The notes under the pieces: generated by a model
Told to the model about the DNA's origin: nothing
Databases searched by the model: none
What the model saw: only the letters and a program-made list of their open reading frames with translations
Part shown: one piece after another, positions 16,011 through 23,779 of the stretch
Layout of the letters: each line of letters opens with the position of its first letter
Numbering within the stretch: position 1 is the stretch's first letter
Source: Cysteiniphilum halobium
GTDB lineage: Bacteria; Pseudomonadota; Gammaproteobacteria; Francisellales; Francisellaceae
Reading direction: 5' to 3'
Length of the DNA stretch: 42,289 bases
NCBI RefSeq assembly: GCF_003574425.1
Contig: NZ_QLIU01000012.1
Span: 1 to 42,289 of the forward strand
Made by a program: the position numbers and the translations under genes

Positions 16011-16865
16011 TTATTCATTATGAATATAATCAACCGTTCGTGGATCTTTTGGTGTATTAAAGAATACATCAGTTGGGGCATACTCGACAAGCTCGCCATT
16101 GATCATAAACATTGTGCTGTCCGATAAACGTTCAGCTTGTTTTAAATTATGTGTCACCATGACAATGGTATATTGAGTCTTTAATTCCGTCAGCAACCTT
16201 TCTATTTTCTTTGTTGAAATGGGATCTAATGCTGAAGTAGGCTCATCCAACAACAAAATTTTAGGTTTCACCGCCAACGTCCGTGCAATACATAGCCGTT
16301 GTTGTTGCCCACCTGAGAGTCGTGTGCCTTGTTGTTGTAATTTATCTTTAACCTCATCCCACAAGGCTGCCTGCTTTAATGCCTCTTCTACACGCTGTTG
16401 CACCTGAGCTTTAGCTAGCTTCTCATGTAGCTTAATGGCAAATGCAATATTATCAAAAATACTCATCGGGAAAGGTGTTGGCTTTTGAAAAACCATCCCA
16501 ATTTCTTTACGTAATTGATTTAAATCAATATTTTTTTCTAAAACATTTTGTCCTTGTAACAAAATCTGCCCTGTTGCTTTTTGCTTGGGATACAGCTCAT
16601 AAATACGATTTAAAGTTCTAAGCAAAGTCGATTTCCCGGAACCTGAAGGTCCAATCAAGGCAGTAATTTTATTTTGCGCAAAGCTTGCATTAATATCATG
16701 TAATGTCTTGCTGTCACCATAATAAAAGTTAAGATTTTTCACCGCTAAGTATTGCTGATTTGGCAAATTTAACACCCTCCTGTGTGACTCAAATTGGGTA
16801 TTATCAATTTGAGATTTTGCTTTGTTTTCTAAATTTTTAAACTCTATAGATTGTTGCATCTTCAT
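16011..16865 (-). CDS. pstB: Phosphate ABC transporter ATP-binding protein PstB
   Basis: PstB powers phosphate uptake. The 284-residue protein has Walker [10 protein letters not shown] (72-80), Q-loop [14 protein letters not shown] (127-140), signature LSGGQQQR (183-190), Walker [13 protein letters not shown] (204-215) and switch His239 in VTHN. The Q-loop PFPMSI is a PstB hallmark. About 30 polar residues precede the ABC domain, a common extension in this family. It follows pstA by 17 bases. Confidence 0.97.
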   Translation of the reverse strand: MKMQQSIEFKNLENKAKSQIDNTQFESHRRVLNLPNQQYLAVKNLNFYYGDSKTLHDINASFAQNKITALIGPSGSGKSTLLRTLNRIYELYPKQKATGQILLQGQNVLEKNIDLNQLRKEIGMVFQKPTPFPMSIFDNIAFAIKLHEKLAKAQVQQRVEEALKQAALWDEVKDKLQQQGTRLSGGQQQRLCIARTLAVKPKILLLDEPTSALDPISTKKIERLLTELKTQYTIVMVTHNLKQAERLSDSTMFMINGELVEYAPTDVFFNTPKDPRTVDYIHNE

Positions 16866-16882
16866 CTCTTATTATTTACGTG

Positions 16883-17710
16883 TTATTTATCTTTTGCAAT
16901 CCAACGCGCCGTTAAATTCATCACTAATACTAATACAGTGATGATAAGAGCTGCAGTCCATGCTACTTGTTGAAACTCCGGATAAGGCTGCATTGCATTT
17001 TCAAAAATCATCACTGGTAAACTCTCAATTGCTTGCCCCATATTGAAACTTAAAAAGCTGTTTTTCGCCGAAGTAAATAATAAAGGTGCACTTTCTCCCA
17101 TCACTCTTGCCGTAGCTAACACTACTGCAGTAATGAGTCCTGTCTTTGCTGAGCGAAACCCAATCATTACAATCACACGCCACTTTGAAACACCTAAAGC
17201 AATCGCTGATTCTTTTAGCATGGGGGAGACAAGATATAAAACATCCTCAGCAGCACGCGTAATCATCGGCATGGCAATAACCGCCAAAGCAATAATTCCG
17301 GCATAACCTGAAAAGCTAGTATTAACTACAATAAGTGTATAGATAAATAAACCTACAATGACCGATGGTGTGCTTAACATCATATCATTGATAAAACGTA
17401 AAACTTTAATCGTTCGTCTAAACTGTCGAAACTCAACAAAGAAAGTTGCCGTTAAAATCGAAATCGGTGTCGCAATCACTATTGCACCAATCGTTAACAT
17501 CAACGAGCCAACGATAGCATTTCTAAGTCCTAGCTCTCTAGTATCGTGCGTGAAGATATAACCGCTAAAGCTATGCATACCACGCATCACCAACTCATAC
17601 AAAATACTACATAAGAAAAACACACTAATGATTGCACTTAGCCAGCAAAGAGATACAAATATATTTGATTTAATACGTCGTTTAAGTGCAACTTGTCCAA
17701 TCGTATTCAT
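16883..17710 (-). CDS. pstA: Phosphate ABC transporter permease PstA
   Basis: One of the two membrane subunits of the Pst channel. The 275-residue protein has six predicted membrane helices and the cytoplasmic coupling loop ESAIALGVSKWRVIVMIGFRSAKTGLITAVVLATARVMGESAPLLFT, with the EAA-type motif. Its ATG overlaps the pstC stop by one base (TAATG), which implies translational coupling. Confidence 0.96.
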   Translation of the reverse strand: MNTIGQVALKRRIKSNIFVSLCWLSAIISVFFLCSILYELVMRGMHSFSGYIFTHDTRELGLRNAIVGSLMLTIGAIVIATPISILTATFFVEFRQFRRTIKVLRFINDMMLSTPSVIVGLFIYTLIVVNTSFSGYAGIIALAVIAMPMITRAAEDVLYLVSPMLKESAIALGVSKWRVIVMIGFRSAKTGLITAVVLATARVMGESAPLLFTSAKNSFLSFNMGQAIESLPVMIFENAMQPYPEFQQVAWTAALIITVLVLVMNLTARWIAKDK

Positions 17711-18678
17711 TATGCCACACCCACTTTATAACGTTTTAACACCAAACGTGATATTACCAAAACCACCAAGGTTATTAAAAACAATATCAAACCTGTTTCG
17801 ACCAATGCCGCAGGGTATAGTGTGCCCAAAGCTTCATTAAATTCATTGGCAATAGCAGATGAGATGGTTGCACTAGGCATGAATAACCCCTGTAAACTAT
17901 GCACATTACCAATAACAAAGGTCACTGCCATCGTCTCACCTAAAGCACGTCCAAACCCTAAAATAATTGCACCCATCATGCCAGGCAATGCATACGGAAA
18001 AATGACATTTTTGGTCACTTCCCACTTGGTTGCACCAATACCAAATGCCGCCTCTTTTGTTACTTGCGGAATCGCACTGATAACATCACGCATCACCGAT
18101 GAGATTAAAGGAATAACCATAATAGCTAAGATAATGCTAGCGGCAAATATGCTACTTCCAGTTGGTAAGCTTTTGATAAAGAACATCACCAAAGGTTCAA
18201 AGTGTGCCCAGAATGAGCCACTTTTGGCAAGAGCTGCAAACTTAACCTGCCAGGACATAGATAAAGGCATCAATTTCAATTGTATAGATTTAATCCACGG
18301 CAAAAGCACAAACAGTCCCCATATACCATAGACAATGCTGGGAATCCCAGCCATCAACTCGATTAATCGTGCAAGAATTCTACCAATGCGCCGAGGTAAT
18401 AACTCATCGATCAAAAGAGCAACTCCTAAACTAAAAGGCACCGCAATCACAAGAGCTAAAATAGATGTCACTAAAGTACCAATAATAACTGAATAGGCAC
18501 CAAATTTCTCAGTAACTGGATTCCAAGCATCTGTCCATAAAAAAGAAATGCCATACTCACGAATACTTGGCCAGCTAAATACAACAAGGCTCATTAACAG
18601 TAACACAAAAATGATCAGCGTTAGCGATGCTAAAGCTATCACTAATCTCAAAAAATTTTTATCTCCACTTCGCCGCAA
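17710..18678 (-). CDS. pstC: Phosphate ABC transporter permease PstC
   Basis: The second Pst membrane subunit and first gene of this operon. The 322-residue protein has the PstC order: N-terminal helix, IELMAGIPSIVYGIWGLFVLLPWI, and the coupling loop KEAAFGIGATKWEVTKNVIFPYALPGMMGAIILGFGRALGETMAVTFVIGN. The long loop between helices (residues about 125-170) is usual for PstC. The frame opens with TTG at 18678, preceded by AGG at short distance; an internal TTG or GTG within the next 13 codons is an alternative start. A Pho box lies about 50 bases upstream. Confidence 0.95.
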   Translation of the reverse strand: MRRSGDKNFLRLVIALASLTLIIFVLLLMSLVVFSWPSIREYGISFLWTDAWNPVTEKFGAYSVIIGTLVTSILALVIAVPFSLGVALLIDELLPRRIGRILARLIELMAGIPSIVYGIWGLFVLLPWIKSIQLKLMPLSMSWQVKFAALAKSGSFWAHFEPLVMFFIKSLPTGSSIFAASIILAIMVIPLISSVMRDVISAIPQVTKEAAFGIGATKWEVTKNVIFPYALPGMMGAIILGFGRALGETMAVTFVIGNVHSLQGLFMPSATISSAIANEFNEALGTLYPAALVETGLILFLITLVVLVISRLVLKRYKVGVA

Positions 18679-18712
18679 AACCTATTTTTCCTGCTTAATT
18701 AAATACTGTTTA

Positions 18713-18746
18713 AGTATAAATGCCAATTGTTACAGTTATGTTACAA
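18713..18746 (-). promoter_or_regulatory. PhoB-type box and -10 of the pst operon
   Basis: On the minus strand, TTGTAAC (18740-18746), spacer ATAA (18736-18739) and CTGTAAC (18729-18735) form two 7-base direct repeats with a 4-base AT spacer. That is the canonical 18-bp Pho box architecture (consensus repeats CTGTCAT/CTGTCAC). Ten bases further on is a -10 box, TATACT (18713-18718), the spacing known for PhoB-activated promoters, and there is no separate -35. This predicts induction of pstCABS by phosphate starvation. Confidence 0.78.
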
Positions 18747-18833
18747 GTTATAGCAATGGTAGTTTTAAATTGAATTTCTCATATTTCTCACTATTATTCT
18801 ATGAGCATAGGACTAAACGCTAAGGAACTATTT

Positions 18834-20423
18834 ATGTTTCATATTTCAGAACGTAGAAAATGGTATATTGGATTTGGTATTGTCTTACTCGTCATTCTTG
18901 CTTTTTTAGCTTTATTGCACAGTGAGGTCACGATGAGTATTGTTATTATTGCTCTGATTATCGTTGCAATTTATGACGTGACACAAAAAAAACATACTAT
19001 ACTACGCAATTTCCCCGTACTTGGGCATATGCGCTTTATCTTGGAGTTTTTCCGTCCTGAGATTCAGCAATATTTTGTTGCTACGGATGAAAGTGAACGG
19101 CCATTTGATCGACAAACACGCTCTTTAGTATATCAGCGCGCTAAAGGCATTGAGGACACCCTACCCTTTGGTACCGAACGGAATATTAACCGACCAGGCT
19201 ATGAATGGGTTTTGCATTCACTTGCTCCCATTCACCCAAAAGATGTTGACCCTAAAATTCAAATAGGCAATCATCAATGTACAAAGCCTTATATTTCATC
19301 ACGCTTAAATATTTCTGCCATGAGTTATGGGGCTTTGTCTAAAAATGCGATTATCGCGCTCAATAAAGGCGCTAAACTTGGTGGTTTTTGTCATAATACT
19401 GGCGAAGGCGGATTAACAACATACCATCGCCAAGGTGGTGATATTTGTCTTCAGATTGGTACAGGTTACTTTGGCTTTAGAACTAAAAACGGCCACTTTG
19501 ATCCGGAAAAGTTTGCTACTCAGGCACAATATGATGATATCAAAATGATTGAGATTAAACTCTCACAAGGAGCAAAGCCTGCCCACGGTGGTGTTTTACC
19601 CAAGGAAAAGCTTACCCCTGAGATTGCTAAAATTCGTGATGTGCCGATGGGTGAAGATGTTTTATCTCCACCTGCGCATACTGCTTTTTCGACACCTGTT
19701 GAGCTATGTCAATTTGTGCAAAAACTGCGAGAGCTCTCAGGTGGTAAACCCATTGGTTTTAAACTGTGTATTGGACGCAAAACCGAGTTCTTTTCTATTT
19801 GCAAAGCCATGTTGAAAACACAAATTTTCCCTGACTTTATTACCATCGATGGTGCTGAAGGTGGCACAGGGGCCGCCCCTGAAGAATATGTCAATCATAT
19901 CGGTGTACCACTTGAAGATGCCTTAGCGTTTGCCCATAACGCGCTTGTTGGCTCTGGAATTCGTGAACATATTTGTATTATTGCTAGTGGTAAAACTGCC
20001 ACGGGATTTGATATGGTCAAACGAATTGCGCTGGGTGCTGATGTCATCAATAGTGCACGAGCAATGATGTTATCATTAGGCTGTATTCAGTCTAAACAAT
20101 GTAATCGTAATACGTGCCCCACAGGAGTTGCTACACAAAATCCGCGATTGTATAAAGCACTAGATATTGACGATAAAAAACAGCGTGTATATCGCTTTCA
20201 TGATGCCACAGTTAAAAGCTTTACCGAAATTGTTGGTGCTATGGGACTTAAGAATCCAAGTGAGCTTTCTGCTTCACGTGTCATACGCCGCATTAATGAA
20301 AAAACAGTGCAATCACTTGATGAAGTTTATCAATATCTTAAAAAAGATAGCTTATTAGATGATAATAATCTGCCAATGCAATATGCTAAATATTGGCAAC
20401 AAGCTTCAGCTGAACGCTTTTAA
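18834..20423 (+). CDS. Membrane-anchored FMN-binding glutamate synthase family protein
   Basis: The body of the protein is the FMN/Fe-S synthase domain of glutamate synthase large subunit: LNISAMSYGALSKNAIIALNKGA, NTGEGG, KPAHGGVLPKEKLT, TIDGAEGGTGAAPEEYVNHIG and the 3Fe-4S cysteine cluster CIQSKQCNRNTCPTGVATQ. It lacks the N-terminal glutaminase domain and the C-terminal domain of GltB, so it belongs to the short stand-alone family (YerD-like), whose substrate is not settled. Two membrane helices fill about residues 8-50. I chose the ATG at 18834 (529 residues) because AAGGAA precedes it; an upstream ATG at 18801 lacks a ribosome site. It is divergent from pstC. Confidence 0.88.
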   Translation: MFHISERRKWYIGFGIVLLVILAFLALLHSEVTMSIVIIALIIVAIYDVTQKKHTILRNFPVLGHMRFILEFFRPEIQQYFVATDESERPFDRQTRSLVYQRAKGIEDTLPFGTERNINRPGYEWVLHSLAPIHPKDVDPKIQIGNHQCTKPYISSRLNISAMSYGALSKNAIIALNKGAKLGGFCHNTGEGGLTTYHRQGGDICLQIGTGYFGFRTKNGHFDPEKFATQAQYDDIKMIEIKLSQGAKPAHGGVLPKEKLTPEIAKIRDVPMGEDVLSPPAHTAFSTPVELCQFVQKLRELSGGKPIGFKLCIGRKTEFFSICKAMLKTQIFPDFITIDGAEGGTGAAPEEYVNHIGVPLEDALAFAHNALVGSGIREHICIIASGKTATGFDMVKRIALGADVINSARAMMLSLGCIQSKQCNRNTCPTGVATQNPRLYKALDIDDKKQRVYRFHDATVKSFTEIVGAMGLKNPSELSASRVIRRINEKTVQSLDEVYQYLKKDSLLDDNNLPMQYAKYWQQASAERF

Positions 20424-20522
20424 AAAATAAGTTATATCTACTATTATCTCTCCCCTTGAAGTAGATGTCGTGCTGCTTTGCTGCGCGGGTGAGGGGTAAT
20501 AAAACTTCACTTATTTTTCATT
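20424..20522. mobile_element. MITE-like element, family A, degenerate copy
   Basis: The end AAAAAATAAGTTATATC near 20424-20439 is an imperfect inverse of ACTTCACTTATTTTTCATT at about 20504-20522. The core (CCCCTTGA near 20452, GCTGCGCGGGTGAGGGG near 20480) is the reverse complement of the core of the copies near 38780 and 41745. It lies directly after the stop of the glutamate-synthase-like gene. There is no coding capacity. Confidence 0.6.
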
Positions 20523-20750
20523 CATTACTAATCAAGCTTCAGATTATTAATAAAATAGCCTTTCTACCAGCTTCTTTTAAAAACTGCTTGCAAGTAATTG
20601 ACTAAAGGTTGTATGGTATCACCCGATGACTCGCCCCTAAATTTTTAGCTACTTCTTGCGATGAACAATAGACTTTTAGTCTTAAGCTTATTGAAAGAGA
20701 AGCCATACAGAAAAGATGATTTTTAAACAACTTAATAAACAGGAGGTAAA
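20523..20750. other. Gap before chaA
   Basis: No gene, tRNA or strong hairpin is seen. The end carries a very strong ribosome site, AGGAGGT (20741-20747), for chaA. A promoter must lie here, but I cannot name one with confidence. Confidence 0.4.
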
Positions 20751-21875
20751 ATGTACAAACTAATAAGCCTTATTAAAACTGAATATGGCGTAATTTTGCC
20801 CATTATCCTCTTTGTTTTACTAAATATGACTTTCTCAGGGTTGACTCCATATAACATCAGTCACTTTGCAACAGCTGCAACAACCTTTATTATCTTTGTG
20901 GTAATGCTCGTTTGCGCCTTTAATGTTGTCAAACATGCTGACTGGTTAGCAGAAAAATTTGGTGAACCTTATGGCACCTTGATTCTTACCCTTTCTGTTA
21001 TTTCGATTGAGGTGGCATTAATTATCACCATGATGCTTATTGGCAAAGGTGACCCGACCCTTGCCAGAGATACAATGTTTGCTGTGATTATGATCGCCGT
21101 TAATGGTTTTGCGGGACTGAGTCTGTTAACCGGCGGCATTAAACATAATACACAAATGTATAATACCGAAGGTGCTAGTATTTATATTTCTTTACTTATT
21201 CTTTTATTAACGGTCTGTTTAATACTACCTAATTACACCGTTGCCACAGATGCTGGAACATTTAATTTGAGTCAATCAATTGTTGTCATTATTGTCTGTG
21301 TTATTCTTTATACAGTTTTTTTGGTCAAGCAAACCGTGACACATAAAGATTATTTTCAATATAACAACGAGCAGGATAATGATGAGGAGCATCACAATCC
21401 AATGGGCTCAGTACTTTATCATGTTATTATGTTGCTTCTTGGGCTTATAGTAATGATCGCGCTGTCAAAAAACCTTGCTAGCTTTCTTGAGTTTAGCATT
21501 CAAGAAGCAGGCCTTCCTAGTAAGCTAGGGGGATTTATTATCGCACTTTTAGTTTTAACACCAGAGGGTGTTAGTGCCATTCAATCTGCTTATAAAAATC
21601 AATTACAACGCTCTATTAATCTATGCATGGGCTCTGCAGTTGCCACGATTTGTCTTACGGTGCCATCGGTACTTGTCATTAGTCTTGTTCTTGGTCAACC
21701 CCTAATCCTAGGACTAAACAATACCTCTATCGTAATTATGGTGCTGACATTTTTAATTGCTTTGGTTACCTTTACTTCACGACGCACCAGTGTATTTAAT
21801 GGCATGGTGCTTCTGAGTGTTTTTATTGTTTACTTTGCCTTGATTTTCGATGTTGCTCAACCTTTATCACAATGA
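20751..21875 (+). CDS. chaA: Calcium/proton (sodium) antiporter ChaA
   Basis: ChaA is an inner-membrane CaCA-superfamily antiporter that expels Ca2+, Na+ or K+ in exchange for H+. The 374-residue protein has about eleven hydrophobic helices and the two characteristic repeats: GEPYGTLILTLSVISIEVALI (about 71-91) and GFIIALLVLTPEGVSAIQSAYKNQLQRSINLCMGSA (about 262-298), each with the membrane-embedded glutamate. An acidic, His-containing loop (NNEQDNDEEHHN) sits between the halves and may bind cations. AGGAGGT precedes the ATG. Confidence 0.94.
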   Translation: MYKLISLIKTEYGVILPIILFVLLNMTFSGLTPYNISHFATAATTFIIFVVMLVCAFNVVKHADWLAEKFGEPYGTLILTLSVISIEVALIITMMLIGKGDPTLARDTMFAVIMIAVNGFAGLSLLTGGIKHNTQMYNTEGASIYISLLILLLTVCLILPNYTVATDAGTFNLSQSIVVIIVCVILYTVFLVKQTVTHKDYFQYNNEQDNDEEHHNPMGSVLYHVIMLLLGLIVMIALSKNLASFLEFSIQEAGLPSKLGGFIIALLVLTPEGVSAIQSAYKNQLQRSINLCMGSAVATICLTVPSVLVISLVLGQPLILGLNNTSIVIMVLTFLIALVTFTSRRTSVFNGMVLLSVFIVYFALIFDVAQPLSQ

Positions 21876-21930
21876 TAAACTCATCTAAAAAAGCAACCTA
21901 TTAGCGAATTTAAAACAATCTTATAGAGGA

Positions 21931-21954
21931 AATTTGCAAATTGCGATAATTTGC
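21931..21954. promoter_or_regulatory. Candidate operator of the toxin-antitoxin operon
   Basis: AATTTGCAAATT (21931-21942) is a perfect 12-bp palindrome. After 5 bases a third half-site, AATTTGC (21948-21954), follows, so that GCAAATT (21936-21942) and AATTTGC also form an inverted repeat. Such repeated half-sites 40-60 bases before an antitoxin gene are typical of autoregulation by the antitoxin, which is inferred here. Confidence 0.55.
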
Positions 21955-21993
21955 TCTAATCTTTTGACATGAGATAAATTTTGGAGCTTTATC

Positions 21994-22230
21994 ATGGGGT
22001 TTATATCAGTAAGACTTCCTGAAGAATTTGTCAATGAAACCAGAAGCTTTGCAGAAAAAGGCTATCGCACAGTACCGCAACAAATTCTATATTGGGCAGA
22101 GCTTGGCAGGCAACAAGAGCTACGAAATTGGCAACTTGAAAAAATGAGACTCGGCTTGCAACAAGCCAAGAATGCTCAGATTGCAACGGAACACGATGTT
22201 TCACGAGTATTTAGTAAATGCAAAAAATAA
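21994..22230 (+). CDS. ParD-like antitoxin
   Basis: The 78-residue protein starts MGFISVRLPEEFVNETRSFAEKGYRTVPQQILYWAELGR, a ribbon-helix-helix-like DNA-binding region of the ParD-like antitoxin type, followed by a charged, probably flexible tail (LEKMRLGLQQAKNAQIATEHDVSRVFSK) that would wrap the toxin. GGAG precedes the ATG. It overlaps the toxin gene by 13 bases, the standard coupling for type II modules. It would bind and neutralise the toxin and repress its own operon. Confidence 0.8.
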   Translation: MGFISVRLPEEFVNETRSFAEKGYRTVPQQILYWAELGRQQELRNWQLEKMRLGLQQAKNAQIATEHDVSRVFSKCKK

Positions 22231-22502
22231 ACTGGTCACTTGAGGCGCTTAACGACTTTGAAGACTATATTGATTGGTATTTAAAATATGTGGATGAAGT
22301 CGTGGCTATGCGCTTCATTGACAGTATTGAAAGCGCTTTAAAGTATATTTCATTAAACCAACATGCCTCACGTATGGTAAGTGAGATTCCCAAGTTAAGA
22401 GAATATATTATATGTGACTTCCCTTTTTTAATTTCTTATTGGATTAAAAATCAAGACGAAATCATCATTACTTCTTTTCTACATCAAAAAATGAAAAAGT
22501 AA
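22218..22502 (+). CDS. ParE/RelE-family toxin
   Basis: The 94-residue protein has the ParE/RelE fold pattern: NWSLEALNDFEDYIDWYLKYV, a second amphipathic helix (AMRFIDSIESALKYI), SEIPKLREYIICDFPFLISYWI and a C-terminal strand DEIIITSFLHQKMKK. The conserved Arg of IPKLREY and the HQK C-terminus match active members of the family. ParE toxins block DNA gyrase and RelE toxins cleave mRNA at the ribosome; the sequence alone leans to ParE. It overlaps its antitoxin by 13 bases. Confidence 0.82.
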   Translation: MQKINWSLEALNDFEDYIDWYLKYVDEVVAMRFIDSIESALKYISLNQHASRMVSEIPKLREYIICDFPFLISYWIKNQDEIIITSFLHQKMKK

Positions 22503-22574
22503 GCTACTGTATATTTTCCTAGATAGTAGATGATATACTAGCAGCACTAATCAGCACGATACATTTATTTGTTA

Positions 22575-23201
22575 ATGTCCAAAAACAAACATAGCAAAAG
22601 CAGCAAACGCTGGCTTGATGAGCATCATAATGACCACTACGTTGCCCAATCTAAAAAAGATGGCCTAAGATCACGTGCTGCCTACAAACTCATAGAATTA
22701 CAACAAAAAGATAAACTATTTAAACCTGGCATGACCATTGTTGATCTGGGCGCTGCTCCTGGTGGTTGGTCTCAGGTTCTAACTGATTTTGTTGGTGTTC
22801 AAGGCAAAGTTTTCGCCTTAGATATTTTAGAGATGGATCCATTGCCTGATGTAACCTTTATCCAAGGGGATTTTACTGAGGATGAGCCTTATGAGGCTTT
22901 AATGCAATTAACCGAAGGTGAATCTATTGACTGGGTCATCTCCGATATGGCGCCGAATATGAGTGGCAATCGTAATACGGATCAAGCCGGATCGATGTAT
23001 CTGGTTGAATTGGCTCTTGATTTTGCCGATAGTGTATTAAAGTCACGTGGCAACTTTTTAGCTAAAGTTTTCCAAGGCGAAGGCTTTGACCCTTTTGTAA
23101 AAGCAGCGCAAGAACGTTTTCAAAAAGTCGTTATTCGTAAACCTGATGCTTCCCGTGCCCGCTCACGAGAGGTCTATATTATTGGACTTAATAAACGTTA
23201 A
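22575..23201 (+). CDS. rlmE: 23S rRNA (uridine 2552-2'-O)-methyltransferase RlmE
   Basis: RlmE (FtsJ/RrmJ) methylates the 2'-O of U2552 in the A loop late in 50S assembly. The 208-residue protein has Lys in RSRAAYKLIEL, the SAM-binding VDLGAAPGGWSQVL, Asp in WVISDMAPNMSGN, Lys in FLAKVFQGEGF and Glu in SREVYIIG, completing the K-D-K-E tetrad. I prefer the ATG at 22575 over a TTG two codons earlier. No ribosome site is clear. It is followed after 11 bases by the cobalamin adenosyltransferase. Confidence 0.97.
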   Translation: MSKNKHSKSSKRWLDEHHNDHYVAQSKKDGLRSRAAYKLIELQQKDKLFKPGMTIVDLGAAPGGWSQVLTDFVGVQGKVFALDILEMDPLPDVTFIQGDFTEDEPYEALMQLTEGESIDWVISDMAPNMSGNRNTDQAGSMYLVELALDFADSVLKSRGNFLAKVFQGEGFDPFVKAAQERFQKVVIRKPDASRARSREVYIIGLNKR

Positions 23202-23212
23202 AGGAAGTATCC

Positions 23213-23779
23213 ATGGGCTATAGACTATCCAAAATTTACACAAAAACTGGTGACAAAGGCACAACTGCTCTATCGGATAATGTCCGCATTAACAAATGCA
23301 CACCGATTATTGAAACCATTGGTCAGATTGATGAATTAAATGCTGCTATTGGCGTTATTGTCGCCTTTTCAAATCATACTAAGATAAATAATCAACTACA
23401 AAATATTCAACACCATTTATTTAATATCGGTGGTGAGTTATCTTTTCCTGAATTCAGTCAATTAACAGATCACGCTGTTACCACGCTTGAAGCACAAATA
23501 GATCAGTGGAATAAGTCTTTACCACCTTTGAAAGAGTTTATTTTACCCGGCGGCTCAAAGTGTGCGGCTTTAAGCCATCAAGCGCGCACCATAGCGCGTA
23601 AAGCTGAACGCCGCTATGTTGCCTTGATCCAAGATCAAACGAAAGCACATAACCCACTTATTTTAAGTTTTTTGAATCGTTTATCTGATTATCTTTTTGT
23701 ACTGGCACGCTTTTTTAACCAACTGGATCAGCATGCTGAAGTGTTATGGAAAAGTCATAAAACACAGGAAAAATTATGA
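23213..23779 (+). CDS. ATP:cob(I)alamin adenosyltransferase (PduO type)
   Basis: The enzyme transfers the adenosyl group of ATP to cob(I)alamin to make coenzyme B12. The 188-residue protein begins with the ATP-binding signature RLSKIYTKTGDKGTTAL and has the GQIDELNAAIGV and ARKAERRYVALIQ segments that hold the active-site Arg and Glu. The helical-bundle trimer PduO/MMAB family is clear. AAGGAAG precedes the ATG. Its stop overlaps the trkA start (ATGA), so the two are coupled. No B12-dependent enzyme or B12 synthesis gene lies in the window. Confidence 0.92.
   Translation: MGYRLSKIYTKTGDKGTTALSDNVRINKCTPIIETIGQIDELNAAIGVIVAFSNHTKINNQLQNIQHHLFNIGGELSFPEFSQLTDHAVTTLEAQIDQWNKSLPPLKEFILPGGSKCAALSHQARTIARKAERRYVALIQDQTKAHNPLILSFLNRLSDYLFVLARFFNQLDQHAEVLWKSHKTQEKL

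Noticed and set aside
17822-18331. A 170-codon plus-strand frame inside pstC
   Set aside because: It lies wholly antisense to the clear pstC gene and has no recognisable domain; long antisense frames are common opposite membrane proteins.
23150-23215. Cobalamin riboswitch before the adenosyltransferase
   Set aside because: Only 11 bases separate it from rlmE; no room and no B12-box.
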